DNA of 64,000 nucleotides from positions 1 through 64,000 of the forward strand of contig MZGQ01000019.1 in the NCBI GenBank assembly GCA_002085115.1, in the 5' to 3' direction. This DNA is from Desulfococcus sp. 4484_241. Lineage in GTDB: Bacteria > Desulfobacterota > Desulfobacteria > Desulfobacterales > Desulfosudaceae. The position numbers and the translations under genes were made by a program. Positions 19,353 to 29,773 of this stretch are shown here, piece by piece. Below the pieces are notes generated by a model that saw nothing but the letters and a program-made list of their open reading frames with translations, had not been told where the DNA came from and did no database searches. Position 1 is the stretch's first letter. Each line of letters begins with the position of its first letter.

Positions 19353-20417
19353 ATGGGGAAAAGTTACAAAATAGCGGTAATACCGGGGGACGGGACCGGC
19401 CCTGAAGTGATTGCAGAAGGGATAAAGGTCCTTGATGCCGCATCTGCAAAATTCGGCTTCACCCTGGAATACACCAATTACGACCTGGGAGGAAAACACT
19501 ATAAGGCAACCGGCGAAATACTGGACGACGAAACGTTGGAAAAACTGAAAAAAGCCGATGCAATTTTTCTTGGGGCCATTGGTCACCCTGATGTAAAACC
19601 GGGCATACTGGAAAAAGGGCTGCTGTTGAAGCTGCGATTTTCATGCGACCAGTATATCAATCTCAGGCCGGTCAGGCTATACGAGGGGGTAAACACTCCC
19701 CTCAAGGACAAGGGGCCTGATGATATAGATTTTACCGTCATAAGGGAAAACACGGAGGGGCTTTACGCGGGCGCCGGTGGGGTACTCAAATACGGCACTC
19801 CTGACGAGGTCGCCATACAGGAATCGATTAACACCCGCAAGGGGGTTGAAAGGTGTATACGGTTTGCGTTTGAATATACCCGTCAACGCAACAAACACAA
19901 AAAACTCACCCTGTGCGGCAAAACCAACGTGCTTACATATGCGTTCGACCTGTGGGAAAGAACGTTTAATGAGGTTGCCGGGGAATATCCTGATATTCAG
20001 ACCGATTATGCTCACGTTGACGCTATTTGCATGTGGATGGTAAAAAACCCGGAATGGTTTGACGTTATAGTAACAGACAACATGTTCGGCGACATCATTA
20101 CCGATCTTGGAGCCATGATCCAGGGTGGAATGGGCGTTGCCGCAGGAGGCAACATCAACCCTGAGGGGGTCTCCATGTTTGAACCGATAGGAGGATCAGC
20201 TCCGAAATATACCGGCAAGGGCGTCATAAACCCGATCGCTGCAATAATGGCCGGCAGCCTGATGCTTGCCCACATAGGTGAACAGGCCGGGGCAAAAGCC
20301 ATAGAAGATGCTGTTATGAAAACCATTAAAAACGACATGAAAAGTGTGGAGGCCGGCAAGATGGGAATGAGTACAACCCAGGTAGGCGATTGCGTGGCCT
20401 CATATATCAACGACTAA
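19353..20417 (+). CDS. leuB: 3-isopropylmalate dehydrogenase
   Basis: [17 protein letters not shown]..., [49 protein letters not shown]. Confidence 0.9.
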   Translation: MGKSYKIAVIPGDGTGPEVIAEGIKVLDAASAKFGFTLEYTNYDLGGKHYKATGEILDDETLEKLKKADAIFLGAIGHPDVKPGILEKGLLLKLRFSCDQYINLRPVRLYEGVNTPLKDKGPDDIDFTVIRENTEGLYAGAGGVLKYGTPDEVAIQESINTRKGVERCIRFAFEYTRQRNKHKKLTLCGKTNVLTYAFDLWERTFNEVAGEYPDIQTDYAHVDAICMWMVKNPEWFDVIVTDNMFGDIITDLGAMIQGGMGVAAGGNINPEGVSMFEPIGGSAPKYTGKGVINPIAAIMAGSLMLAHIGEQAGAKAIEDAVMKTIKNDMKSVEAGKMGMSTTQVGDCVASYIND

Positions 20418-20436
20418 ACTTAAAGAGAGGAAACAA

Positions 20437-21459
20437 ATGGCGGAAAAATCTTACAGTGTTGCGGTAGCGGGGGCAACCGGGCTCGTTGGGAGCCAGATGC
20501 TTGCATGCCTTGCTGAAAGGGATTTTCCGATAAAATCTATAAAGATGCTTGCATCGGCCAGGTCGGCGGGGCGCACGATTCAATTCAGGGGAGAATCCTT
20601 CACGGTCGAGGAACTGACCGAAAAATCGTTCAAAAACGTTGATATAGCGTTTTTCTCAGCAGGTGGCGCGGTAAGCAAAAAATTTGCTCCAATAGCCGCG
20701 GCTGACGGGTGTGTTGTGATAGACAATTCGAAAACCTGGCGGATGGATCCCGATATACCCCTTGTCGTGCCTGAAGTAAATCCGCATGCGGTCGCAGGTT
20801 ATTCCAAAAAAGGAATCATCGCAAACCCCAACTGCTCAACCATCCAGATGGTAGTGGCCCTGGCCCCCATACACAGGAAGGCGGGTATAAAGCGAATAGT
20901 GGTCTCGACATACCAGGCTGTTTCAGGAACCGGCAAGGCTGCTGTCGACGAACTGATGGAGCAAAGCAGGGCTATACTCGAGTCACAGCCCATTGAAAAA
21001 AAGGTCTACCCCCACCAGATAGCATTCAACTGTCTTCCCCACATAGGATCGTTCCTTGAAACCGGATACACAGACGAAGAGATGAAAATGGTAAACGAAA
21101 CCAGGAAAATCCTGGAGGATGACGGGATAGCCGTAAGCCCGACAACCATAAGGGTCCCTGTTTTTTACGGCCATTCCGAATCTGTCAACGTGGAGACAGT
21201 TAATCCCATAACACCCGACGAGGTGCGTTCGGTGCTTGAAAAAGCGCCCGGTGTCAAGGTGGTTGACAATCCGTCATCGAACATCTACCCCCTTGCCGTT
21301 GAAGCCGCAGGCAGGGACGAGACCTTTGTCGGAAGAATCCGCAAGGACACTTCCGTTGAAAACGGAATCGACATGTGGATCGTGGCGGATAACATACGCA
21401 AGGGTGCAGCGACAAACGCAATACAGATAGGCGAAATTCTCATAAGAGACTACCTTTGA
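20437..21459 (+). CDS. asd: Aspartate-semialdehyde dehydrogenase
   Basis: VAVAGATGLVGSQMLACLAERDFP, IIANPNCSTIQMVVAL, VSTYQAVSGTGKAAVDEL. Confidence 0.95.
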   Translation: MAEKSYSVAVAGATGLVGSQMLACLAERDFPIKSIKMLASARSAGRTIQFRGESFTVEELTEKSFKNVDIAFFSAGGAVSKKFAPIAAADGCVVIDNSKTWRMDPDIPLVVPEVNPHAVAGYSKKGIIANPNCSTIQMVVALAPIHRKAGIKRIVVSTYQAVSGTGKAAVDELMEQSRAILESQPIEKKVYPHQIAFNCLPHIGSFLETGYTDEEMKMVNETRKILEDDGIAVSPTTIRVPVFYGHSESVNVETVNPITPDEVRSVLEKAPGVKVVDNPSSNIYPLAVEAAGRDETFVGRIRKDTSVENGIDMWIVADNIRKGAATNAIQIGEILIRDYL

Positions 21460-21493
21460 TTAAAGCCAAACATACATATAGCCCAAGAGAAAG

Positions 21494-21976
21494 ATGAGGA
21501 AGATATTGACAGAAACGATCCCGATAACCCGCCAGGGATATGAAAAGCTCAAAAAGGAGCTCGAACGGCTGAAAACCATTGATCGGCCCAGGAATATAAA
21601 GGCTATCGAGGAGGCGCGTGCCCACGGGGACCTCTCCGAGAATGCTGAATTTCATGCTGCCAAGGAGAGGCAGTCCTTTATCGAAGGCCGTATTAACGAG
21701 CTGGAACACAAGCTGGCAAACGCCAACATAATCGATCCGGAAAAACAGCCGAAAGAAAAAGCGGTTTTCGGGTGCACCGTCCTGCTGGAAAGCATTGACA
21801 CCGGTGAAGAAGTGGAGTATCAACTAGTCGGCCCGGATGAATCGGATATAGAAAAAGGCCTGATTTCCGTCACGTCTCCACTGGGCAAGGCGATACTTGG
21901 CAAGGCACCGGGAGACGAAGTCCTGCTTCAGGCGCCGGGCGGGAAACGAAGCTATGAACTTGTAGAAATCAAATAG
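21494..21976 (+). CDS. greA: Transcription elongation factor GreA
   Basis: IPITRQGYEKLKKELERLK...ARAHGDLSENAEFHAAKERQSFIEGRI...SPLGKAILGKAPGDEV. Confidence 0.95.
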   Translation: MRKILTETIPITRQGYEKLKKELERLKTIDRPRNIKAIEEARAHGDLSENAEFHAAKERQSFIEGRINELEHKLANANIIDPEKQPKEKAVFGCTVLLESIDTGEEVEYQLVGPDESDIEKGLISVTSPLGKAILGKAPGDEVLLQAPGGKRSYELVEIK

Positions 21977-21989
21977 AGGGAGGAGCAAG

Positions 21990-22352
21990 GTGGCACGCAT
22001 TACTGTAGAGGACTGTCTGAAAAAAGTCCCGTCGCGTTTCGAACTGGTACATCTGGCGGCGCAAAGGGTCAGGCAGATACGCGAAGGATCTGAATACCTG
22101 GTAAGCGCCCCGAAAAACGAAGACATAGTCATCGCCCTGCGTGAAATAGCGGCCGGTAAAGTAACCAAAGAGAGCATGTCCGAGATGCCTGAGAGCGGAT
22201 TCTTTGACGCCGAGATCGAGGGTGCAGAAACCATCAGCCAGGACATAATAGACGAGATGGCGAAAAACATGGACAGTGGCGCTGAATTTACAGGTGACGG
22301 CGTAAAAGAGATGGGCGAAAACATCGGGATCGACGATGAGGGCAACGAGTAG
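21990..22352 (+). CDS. rpoZ: DNA-directed RNA polymerase omega subunit, with acidic C-terminal extension
   Basis: MARITVEDCLKKVPSRFELVHLAAQRVRQI...KNEDIVIALREIAAGKV. Confidence 0.93.
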   Translation: MARITVEDCLKKVPSRFELVHLAAQRVRQIREGSEYLVSAPKNEDIVIALREIAAGKVTKESMSEMPESGFFDAEIEGAETISQDIIDEMAKNMDSGAEFTGDGVKEMGENIGIDDEGNE

Positions 22353-23100
22353 GGATAGGGTAAACCTTTCCGACCTCCATTCGATCCCGGGCTACAAGGC
22401 TATAAACAGGGCCGCAGGCAAGGCTCAACAAAAATATGGCATGATATCCGACGGTGACAGGATCTGCGTCGGAGTTTCAGGCGGAAAAGACAGCCTCACA
22501 CTGTTCTGCCTTCTTAACGAACGCCTTCGAAGAATCCCTATAAACTACAGGATTTTTGCATGCTACATAGACCCCGGTTTTGACAACGGCTTTGCCAATG
22601 ACCTTGAGAGGTTTTTTGCAGAAAACGGGTGGGAACTCAAAATCGAGCACTCAAACTGCGGGGTGGTTGCCCACAGCGAGGAGAACCGGGAAAACCCGTG
22701 TTTCCTGTGTTCCAGGCTTCGCAGAAAACGGCTGTTCGAGGTTTGTGCCGAGCTGGGCTGCAACAAGCTTGCACTGGGGCATCACAAGGATGACATAATC
22801 GAATCGATGTTTATCAGCATGTTTTACTCGGGTGAAATGAGCCTCATGAAGCCTTTTTTGCCCATGTTCGGCGGTAAAGTAACGATTATCAGGCCGCTTG
22901 CCTTTGCTGACGAAAGCGACATAATACGGTTTTCAAAACATTCCGGATTCCCGTCGTTTAAAAACCCATGTCCATCGGCGGAAAACTCCAAACGAAGCGA
23001 AATAAAGAAGATGCTTGCAACACTGTACAAGGACAACCGGAAAGTGCGTGGCAATATTTTCAGGGCACTTGGAAACATAAAAAAGGATTACCTGTTGTAA
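22336..23100 (+). CDS. TtcA-like tRNA 2-thiocytidine biosynthesis / PP-loop ATPase
   Basis: ICVGVSGGKDSLTLF P-loop, CFLCSRLRRKRLF, LALGHHKDDIIESMF. Confidence 0.88.
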   Translation: MRATSRDRVNLSDLHSIPGYKAINRAAGKAQQKYGMISDGDRICVGVSGGKDSLTLFCLLNERLRRIPINYRIFACYIDPGFDNGFANDLERFFAENGWELKIEHSNCGVVAHSEENRENPCFLCSRLRRKRLFEVCAELGCNKLALGHHKDDIIESMFISMFYSGEMSLMKPFLPMFGGKVTIIRPLAFADESDIIRFSKHSGFPSFKNPCPSAENSKRSEIKKMLATLYKDNRKVRGNIFRALGNIKKDYLL

Positions 23101-23187
23101 TAAATGGGAAGCAGGCATATATAAAAGGCGTCAAAAACATCATGGCCATACAATTCTTTTTGCCTGTTTGAATCGGATGCAAATACA

Positions 23188-23970
23188 ATGAAAGATGTTC
23201 AAAAAGAGCGGGATAACAGAAACATGCCAATCGACAAGGTCGGAGTAAAAAATCTCAAATATCCCATAAAGGTGCTTGACCGCGAAAAAGGCTGCCAACA
23301 CACCGTGGGCACAATAAACATGTATGTCGATCTGCCGCATGAAAGCAAGGGAACACACATGAGCCGTTTCGTGGAGATGCTTCACATGCTGCAACCCGAG
23401 ATATCCCCCAAGAGCTTCTCCATGATTCTGGACCAGATGAAAAAAGACCTTGATGCGGCGTCCGCACACATGGAGGTCACCTTCCCGTACTTCATCGAAA
23501 AGCAGGCACCGGTCAGCCATACAAAAGGCTACATGGAATATTCATGCCGCCTCATAGGAACCTCAAGAGCTGATGGAAGCGTGGACCTGATATCAGAGGT
23601 TACCGTGCCCATATCATCGGTATGTCCCTGTTCAAAAGAGATAAGCGACTACGGAGCTCACAACCAGAGAGGAGAGGCAAAACTGGCCATACGCTCAAAA
23701 AGATTCGTGTGGATAGAAGATATAATAAAGGTGGTAGAGAATGCTGCTTCATGCGATCTCTACTCGGTGCTTAAAAGGGTGGATGAAAAATGGGTTACCG
23801 AAAAAGGTTACCAAAACCCCAAGTTTGTTGAAGACATTGTCCGGGACATAGCTGTGGCCCTTGAAAAGGACCCAAACATAACCTGGTTTTCCATAAGTGT
23901 CGAAAACTTCGAATCGATCCACAACCACAGCGCGTACGCCATGATCACCCGAGGAAATCCCGATGTTTAA
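23188..23970 (+). CDS. folE2: GTP cyclohydrolase I type IB (FolE2)
   Basis: VGVKNLKYPIKVLDR...HMSRFVEML...SVCPCSKEISDYGAHNQRG...SIHNHSAYA. Confidence 0.95.
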   Translation: MKDVQKERDNRNMPIDKVGVKNLKYPIKVLDREKGCQHTVGTINMYVDLPHESKGTHMSRFVEMLHMLQPEISPKSFSMILDQMKKDLDAASAHMEVTFPYFIEKQAPVSHTKGYMEYSCRLIGTSRADGSVDLISEVTVPISSVCPCSKEISDYGAHNQRGEAKLAIRSKRFVWIEDIIKVVENAASCDLYSVLKRVDEKWVTEKGYQNPKFVEDIVRDIAVALEKDPNITWFSISVENFESIHNHSAYAMITRGNPDV

Positions 23971-23984
23971 TTCTCGCAGTCTAC

Positions 23985-25244
23985 TCATCGTGCATCCTGT
24001 CTTACGATTTCTCTTAACATAGGCCGTAGAGAATCAGCTCTTTTACCCGGTGAGTTTATCATAACAACATAGGCGTATCCTCTCCCATCCTCCCCCATGA
24101 AATATCCGGCCCTTGTGCTGACACCTTTTAACGTCCCGGTTTTGTAATATTCGTTTTGCGAAAAGCGCATAAGCCTACGATACGGATAGAATATGTCAAG
24201 GGCCTTTATCATCATCCGCGCAGAAACACGGTTCCCCCTGGAAAGCCCCGATCCCTCCTTGATATGCATTCCCCGGATGGCCAGCGTATCTTGTACGTAA
24301 CCTTTAACTGCTTTCACGCCCTTTGCAAGGTCGGCCGGCGGGCCGTAAACCTTTGCCCCGCAGACAAGGAGCAGCTGGTTTGCCGTGAAATTGTTCGAAT
24401 ACCGCAACATCTTCCGTATCACATCCGTCACTCTGTTGTCTGAAACATAGCTGAAAACAAGCCTGTCCACGCCCTGATCCAGAGTGCCCGCCACTACATC
24501 ACCATTAACACTGCAACCATGTTTACCCAGGAACCACTTAAACAGATGCCCCGCGTACAGCGCACCATCCAAAGAATCATTTATGAACATCACCCTGCCC
24601 TGGGAAGGCCCCAGTTTTTCGATTCTGCGCAACGCAAACGGCAGCAGAGGTGTCTGGGGCTCGGCGGTTTCATAATGGCCGTTCACCCGCACTACATTTA
24701 CCGTGTTATAATTGGCGCACAGGGCTCCGTTCGGTGCGTCATAGGGTTGAATGGATCCCCGGGCCCGGCCCGGTATTGCGACAGGATCGGCAAAAAAAGA
24801 GTTATCCACCACGATGTTACCCACACCATGAAGAAAAACAGCCAGACTCGCTGCGGCCTTGTCGATATCCTCCGATACAAGGCATGGATCGCCATATCCC
24901 TTTACCAGAAGGTCTCCATTGGGGCGCCTGTAAAACTCGGTAACAAACCGGAAATCATCACCAAGTATGCTCAAGGCCGCAAGGCTTGTAATGATCTTGA
25001 AAACAGAAGCAGGGATTAACAGTTCGTCGATATTTTCAGAAAACAGGATACGTCCGTCACCAAGTCTCTGCACAGCCGCGCTGCCGTGAACTCCCAGCAC
25101 GTTCCGCAGCTCTGCCCCGGCCCGGTTCTCCGCTGCCCATGCCCTTGTCCCGAAAAACATGGCCGCGCACACAAACGGCACAATAACAGTCTTGTTCAAA
25201 CGTGACGCTTTTATACTCAAAAAAAACCCCACTTTGCCTGGCAT
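23985..25244 (-). CDS. dacB: D-alanyl-D-alanine carboxypeptidase/endopeptidase (PBP4 family)
   Basis: LLIPASVFKIITSLAAL (SxxK), YSNNFTANQLL (SxN), YKTGTLKGVSTRAGY (KTG). Confidence 0.9.
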   Translation of the reverse strand: MPGKVGFFLSIKASRLNKTVIVPFVCAAMFFGTRAWAAENRAGAELRNVLGVHGSAAVQRLGDGRILFSENIDELLIPASVFKIITSLAALSILGDDFRFVTEFYRRPNGDLLVKGYGDPCLVSEDIDKAAASLAVFLHGVGNIVVDNSFFADPVAIPGRARGSIQPYDAPNGALCANYNTVNVVRVNGHYETAEPQTPLLPFALRRIEKLGPSQGRVMFINDSLDGALYAGHLFKWFLGKHGCSVNGDVVAGTLDQGVDRLVFSYVSDNRVTDVIRKMLRYSNNFTANQLLLVCGAKVYGPPADLAKGVKAVKGYVQDTLAIRGMHIKEGSGLSRGNRVSARMMIKALDIFYPYRRLMRFSQNEYYKTGTLKGVSTRAGYFMGEDGRGYAYVVMINSPGKRADSLRPMLREIVRQDAR

Positions 25245-25275
25245 CAGGGGAGAAAATCCACATAACCAGCCGGGC

Positions 25276-25605
25276 TCACAGCCCGTTTATAATCCTGTAA
25301 TACTCCCTGATGTTTTGAATGGAATCGAGCATCATGCCGAAAAGAAACCAGCTTGAGATGAGAATGACTATGGTCAGTCCGACCTTCCATGCCGGTGTCA
25401 TTCTTGGATGCCACCAGATAAACGGAAGCGCAAGCGGTCCGATGGAACACAGGGCAATAATAATGAACGACTTTTTAAAATACCAGGGCAGATCATCCCC
25501 GCCGGTCCTGCGCAGGCGGATGGAGTCGTCCAGGAATTCACCGCAGTGCTTGCACTTTATCGCCTCGTCCTGTATCTCCTCAGCGCAGAAAGGACACTTT
25601 TTCAT
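25276..25605 (-). CDS. Small membrane protein with N-terminal zinc ribbon
   Basis: [25 protein letters not shown] followed by two hydrophobic segments. Confidence 0.85.
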   Translation of the reverse strand: MKKCPFCAEEIQDEAIKCKHCGEFLDDSIRLRRTGGDDLPWYFKKSFIIIALCSIGPLALPFIWWHPRMTPAWKVGLTIVILISSWFLFGMMLDSIQNIREYYRIINGL

Positions 25606-25626
25606 GGCAGTTCTCCCGCATCTGCC

Positions 25627-27054
25627 CTATTCAGTAGAATTGTAAAAAGCCTCGTATGCCCTGGCGGTCATGTAGACATCTCCCTTGCTTGCTATCTCGA
25701 ACGGCGAGTGCATAGAAAGCAGAGCCGGCCCGCAATCCACGACGTCCATCCCGTATTTTGCCAGGAACTTTGCTATGGTGCCGCCTCCGCCCTGGTCCAC
25801 CTTTCCCAGTTCACCGGTCTGCCATACCACCCCTGCCTTGTTGAATATCCTGCGCACCTGGCCCACATACTCGGCACTGGCATCACTTGAGCCCGATTTT
25901 CCGCCTGAGCCGGTAAACTTGGTTATGCACACACCGTAGCCAAGCCTTGCGGCGTTCCGCTTCTCATGCACCTCCTGGTAATCGGGATCAAGGGCACCGT
26001 TTACATCAGCTGAAAGAGCCGCCGAAGCGGCGAGTGTTTTGCGAAGCGTTCTTTCATCAACCTTCCGGCCTGTCTTCTCAAAAAGATCGGCCACAAAATC
26101 CTCTATAAACCTTGATTTGGCACCGGTGTTGCCCTCGCTGCCTATCTCCTCCTTGTCGAAAAAAAGAGCTACAGCGGTTTTAGGCGGTTTTTTTGCGTCC
26201 GGCAAACTCTCAAGACTGGTATAGGCACAAACCCGGTCATCCTGGCCATAGGCTCCTATAAGGCTTTTGTCAAAACCGACATCCCTGGCCTTTCCGGCCG
26301 GCACCGCCTCAAACTCGGCACTGGCAAAATCCTCTTCAACAATGCCGTAACGGTCAAAAAGATATTTCAGAACAGCCAGCTTGAAACGGTCCCCGGTTTT
26401 CGGATCACAGGCAGGAAGAGTACCGGCGATGAGGTTAAGTTTCTCACCCTCAAACACCTCTGCAAGCCTCTTGTTGTTCTGAAGCTTTGCAGCAAGATGC
26501 GGAAGCAGATCGGCTATGGTTAAAACCGGGTCGGTATCGGCCTCTCCCATCTCGACATCTATCATCTTTCCATTGCTTGTGACCACCCGTCCGTATAAGG
26601 CCAGGGGCCTTGCCAGCCACTGGTACTTGCGTATCCCCCCATAGTAGTGGACCTTCAGCATTGCGATATCCACCTCTTCATAAAGTGGATTTTGCTTGAG
26701 ATCCAGCCTGGGCGAATCGATGTGGGATGCTATAATCCTGACCCCATCTTCAAGCGAATCCTTCCCTATTACTGCGGCGGCAATAACCTTGTTTCGGAAG
26801 ACTTTGAAATATTTCCCCCTGCCGGCAGTTGCTCCGTCGATGTCGGAAAACCCCTTTTTTATAAGCCTGTCACGGATAAATTCCACAGCCCGGCGCTCTG
26901 TTTTCGCCGCATCCAGAAAAGCCATGTAACGGCGCGCGAAATCAAACGCCTTCTCCCAATCGGTCTGAGACAACCGGTCCCACACGAGAACAGGCTCTTT
27001 TAAAACCTTTTTTGAAAAAGCCTTTGCCTCTTTTTGGGTCATCTTCTGTATCAT
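25627..27054 (-). CDS. M18 family aminopeptidase
   Basis: RIIASHIDSPRLDLKQNPLYE, VALFFDKEEIGSEGNTGAKS, GPALLSMHSPFEIASKGDVYMTARAYEAFY. Confidence 0.93.
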   Translation of the reverse strand: MIQKMTQKEAKAFSKKVLKEPVLVWDRLSQTDWEKAFDFARRYMAFLDAAKTERRAVEFIRDRLIKKGFSDIDGATAGRGKYFKVFRNKVIAAAVIGKDSLEDGVRIIASHIDSPRLDLKQNPLYEEVDIAMLKVHYYGGIRKYQWLARPLALYGRVVTSNGKMIDVEMGEADTDPVLTIADLLPHLAAKLQNNKRLAEVFEGEKLNLIAGTLPACDPKTGDRFKLAVLKYLFDRYGIVEEDFASAEFEAVPAGKARDVGFDKSLIGAYGQDDRVCAYTSLESLPDAKKPPKTAVALFFDKEEIGSEGNTGAKSRFIEDFVADLFEKTGRKVDERTLRKTLAASAALSADVNGALDPDYQEVHEKRNAARLGYGVCITKFTGSGGKSGSSDASAEYVGQVRRIFNKAGVVWQTGELGKVDQGGGGTIAKFLAKYGMDVVDCGPALLSMHSPFEIASKGDVYMTARAYEAFYNSTE

Positions 27055-27095
27055 CATTCTCTCCTTCAACCCGGTCAGATTAAACAAAGAATATT

Positions 27096-27551
27096 CTATG
27101 AAGCATCAGATCCGGGACTGTCCACCACAAATGTCACAGGCCCGTCATTGACAAGCGCGACTTCCATCATTGCCCCGAACCTGCCGGTAGCAACACGGAT
27201 CCCATGCCCCGAGACCGCGTTTACAAAATATTGGTAAAGTGTCTCGGCCTTATGCGGCTCTGCCGCACCGGTAAAGGAAGGACGCCTGCCTTTTCTGCAA
27301 TCACCAAGCAGTGTAAACTGGGAAACGACCAGCATCTCTCCGCCTACGTCGATAAGCGAGCGGTTCATTTTGCCATCCCCGTCCTCGAAGATCCTGAGGC
27401 CTGTGATCTTGTTGGCAAGAAAATCGGCGTCAGAAACATCGTCACCTTGCGCAACCCCGAGCAGCACAAGAAGACCGCGCCCTATTGCTCCTACCGTTTC
27501 TCCATCAACGGTTACGGAACTTTTCCTTACCCTCTGGATCACGGCACGCAT
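27096..27551 (-). CDS. dtd: D-aminoacyl-tRNA deacylase
   Basis: [37 protein letters not shown]...[25 protein letters not shown]...[23 protein letters not shown]. Confidence 0.96.
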   Translation of the reverse strand: MRAVIQRVRKSSVTVDGETVGAIGRGLLVLLGVAQGDDVSDADFLANKITGLRIFEDGDGKMNRSLIDVGGEMLVVSQFTLLGDCRKGRRPSFTGAAEPHKAETLYQYFVNAVSGHGIRVATGRFGAMMEVALVNDGPVTFVVDSPGSDAS

Positions 27552-27633
27552 ACCATCTTCTCCGCAAGCAAAAATACAAACGTCAATGTGAACACAGCCA
27601 GCGTGACAGGTTTGTGTCAACGTGGGAAGTTTA

Positions 27634-28092
27634 TTACCCGTTTGAGACAAGCATCCCGATAGCCTGGAGGGCGAGGATGTAGCCGTTTTTGCCGAGCCCC
27701 GATATCTGCCCGGTAACAACTCCGCTTGTCAGGGATTTATGCCTGAATGGTTCACGCTTGTATATATTTGACAGGTGAACCTCGACCACAGGCAGCTCCA
27801 GCATAGCCAGAGCGTCCCTGATGGCTACGCTGGTATGGGTATAGGCTGCAGGATTTATCACAACACCGCTGTATTCTCCAAGGAGAGCATCATGGATCTT
27901 TTCGACAATGGCTGATTCGCTGTTTGACTGAAAAGTTTCCACCTCGATACCACGGCTTTGGCCAAACTCGCGCAATTCACCGTCAATATCGGCAAGAGTC
28001 TCCCTGCCGTAAACCTCGGGCTCCCTTTTACCAAGCATGTCCAGGTTGGGACCATGTATCACAAGGACTTTAACGCCTGTTTCAACAGCCAT
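27634..28092 (-). CDS. aroQ: 3-dehydroquinate dehydratase type II
   Basis: [21 protein letters not shown]...[16 protein letters not shown]...[19 protein letters not shown]...[17 protein letters not shown]. Confidence 0.96.
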   Translation of the reverse strand: MAVETGVKVLVIHGPNLDMLGKREPEVYGRETLADIDGELREFGQSRGIEVETFQSNSESAIVEKIHDALLGEYSGVVINPAAYTHTSVAIRDALAMLELPVVEVHLSNIYKREPFRHKSLTSGVVTGQISGLGKNGYILALQAIGMLVSNG

Positions 28093-28105
28093 TGCCGATC
28101 CCTCC

Positions 28106-28765
28106 TTATACCTTCTCTGCAAGCCGCCGGAGCGTTTCTATTGTGGCCTTGTAGTCACTGCTTCCAAAAACAGCAGACCCTGCCACGAAAACATCCGCGC
28201 CTGCCGCTGACACACTTTCAACGGTTTTTGCATTCACTCCGCCATCCACCTGTATCAGGGTGTCAAGGCCTCTTTCCCTGATGGCCTGTTTCAGTCTCCT
28301 AACCTTGTCAAGGGTGTTCGTGATGAAACGCTGCCCCCCGAACCCCGGGTTTACGCTCATCACCACCACAAGGTCAAGCTCTTCCAAAACCCACTCAAGA
28401 GCATCCAGCGGGGTTGAAGGATTTAAAGCAACACCGGCTTTTGCCCCGAGGTCTTTTATCAACTGCACCGTACGGTTCAGATGCACGCACGCCTCGGCAT
28501 GAACCGCCACAAAATCGGCTCCTGCCTTAACAAAATCCTCAACATACCTCTCCGGCTCAACTATCATCAAATGAGCATCTATCGGCAGACTTGTAACCCG
28601 CCTCACCGCACCGGTAACCATAGGACCGATCGTTATGTTGGGGACGAAACGACCGTCCATTACGTCAACATGAACCCAGTCGGCACCGGCTTCCTCAACA
28701 GCCATTACCTCATCGCCAAGTCTTGCAAAATCGGCAGACAGTATCGACGGCGCAATAAGTTTCAT
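28106..28765 (-). CDS. rpe: Ribulose-phosphate 3-epimerase
   Basis: [17 protein letters not shown]...[19 protein letters not shown]...[13 protein letters not shown]...VDGGVNAKT. Confidence 0.97.
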   Translation of the reverse strand: MKLIAPSILSADFARLGDEVMAVEEAGADWVHVDVMDGRFVPNITIGPMVTGAVRRVTSLPIDAHLMIVEPERYVEDFVKAGADFVAVHAEACVHLNRTVQLIKDLGAKAGVALNPSTPLDALEWVLEELDLVVVMSVNPGFGGQRFITNTLDKVRRLKQAIRERGLDTLIQVDGGVNAKTVESVSAAGADVFVAGSAVFGSSDYKATIETLRRLAEKV

Positions 28766-28801
28766 ATTCAGACCCCTTAAAATGCGGCAGGGCCGCGTCT
28801 G

Positions 28802-29773
28802 TTACCATCCTTCAAACATCCGGGTCCCGACAAGCTCCCCGTCCTCGTACAGAAAAACCGTTGCATCCATATGGGCAGGGACAGCCACCCAAAGCTCTGT
28901 CCCGGGTTTCATGTATTCATCAACGACATCAAGGGAGCCCCCCATAAAGTTGAGCTTCACATTAATATGCCTGTTTAAAAACCCGTTTGCAACCCTGTAA
29001 GAAAAAAGCCTGACACCGCTATCCTGGCGAAGGATTCTGTCGATGCTTCCTTTCCTGCTGCGGTTTACCGTGAGGTCGACCCTGCTGCCTTCCACAGCCA
29101 TGCAGCCAGGGCATGGCTGCTGCTCCGTAACCGTGTTTGCCAACGCCCCGTCCGTTGGCTTGTACCGTATCTTACCGGGCAACAGGCCAAGTCCATCCAT
29201 CAGGGAAACGGCATCCTCAATTGTCATGCCACGCATATCAGGCATCACGTATGCAACGGGCCTTTTCCCAAGACTGACCAGCAGATCCACCTGGCCGTCC
29301 CTTGCCACCATCCTCCCGGGGCGAGGATACTGCGCCACCACGGACCGGTTCTCATATTTATCCGAATATGTCTGTGACACGACACCCTGTGCAAGGCCGT
29401 TCTCCTCCAGCACCATACCAGCCTGCTCTATGGTCATGCCACGTATATCGGGCATCAGGATCTCCTCCTTGCCCTTTGAAATCACTATCTCAATATTTCT
29501 GCCCTTCTTTATACGCCCGCCCGGCTCAGGATGCTGCCAGATGACATGATGTTTGGGCACGGTCGGGCTGTATTCCGAGCCATCAACCTTGCAGCCAAGC
29601 CCAAGGTCCGTAAGCAGCTCCAGGCCGTCGGCCACATTTTGCCCCACTATGTCAGGAACAACAACCGTCTCTTCCGATCCCACCAAAAACACAAAAGTAA
29701 GGTAGACAGTAATGCCGGCTACAACGGTAACCAGTAAAAACAGCGCAAAGAGTCTTATGATTTTTTTAACCAT
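28802..29773 (-). CDS. PASTA domain-containing membrane-anchored protein
   Basis: N-terminal TM; three VxVPDIxGxxxxxAxxxLxxxGL repeats (VVPDIVGQ, LMPDIRGM, VMPDMRGM). Confidence 0.9.
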   Translation of the reverse strand: MVKKIIRLFALFLLVTVVAGITVYLTFVFLVGSEETVVVPDIVGQNVADGLELLTDLGLGCKVDGSEYSPTVPKHHVIWQHPEPGGRIKKGRNIEIVISKGKEEILMPDIRGMTIEQAGMVLEENGLAQGVVSQTYSDKYENRSVVAQYPRPGRMVARDGQVDLLVSLGKRPVAYVMPDMRGMTIEDAVSLMDGLGLLPGKIRYKPTDGALANTVTEQQPCPGCMAVEGSRVDLTVNRSRKGSIDRILRQDSGVRLFSYRVANGFLNRHINVKLNFMGGSLDVVDEYMKPGTELWVAVPAHMDATVFLYEDGELVGTRMFEGW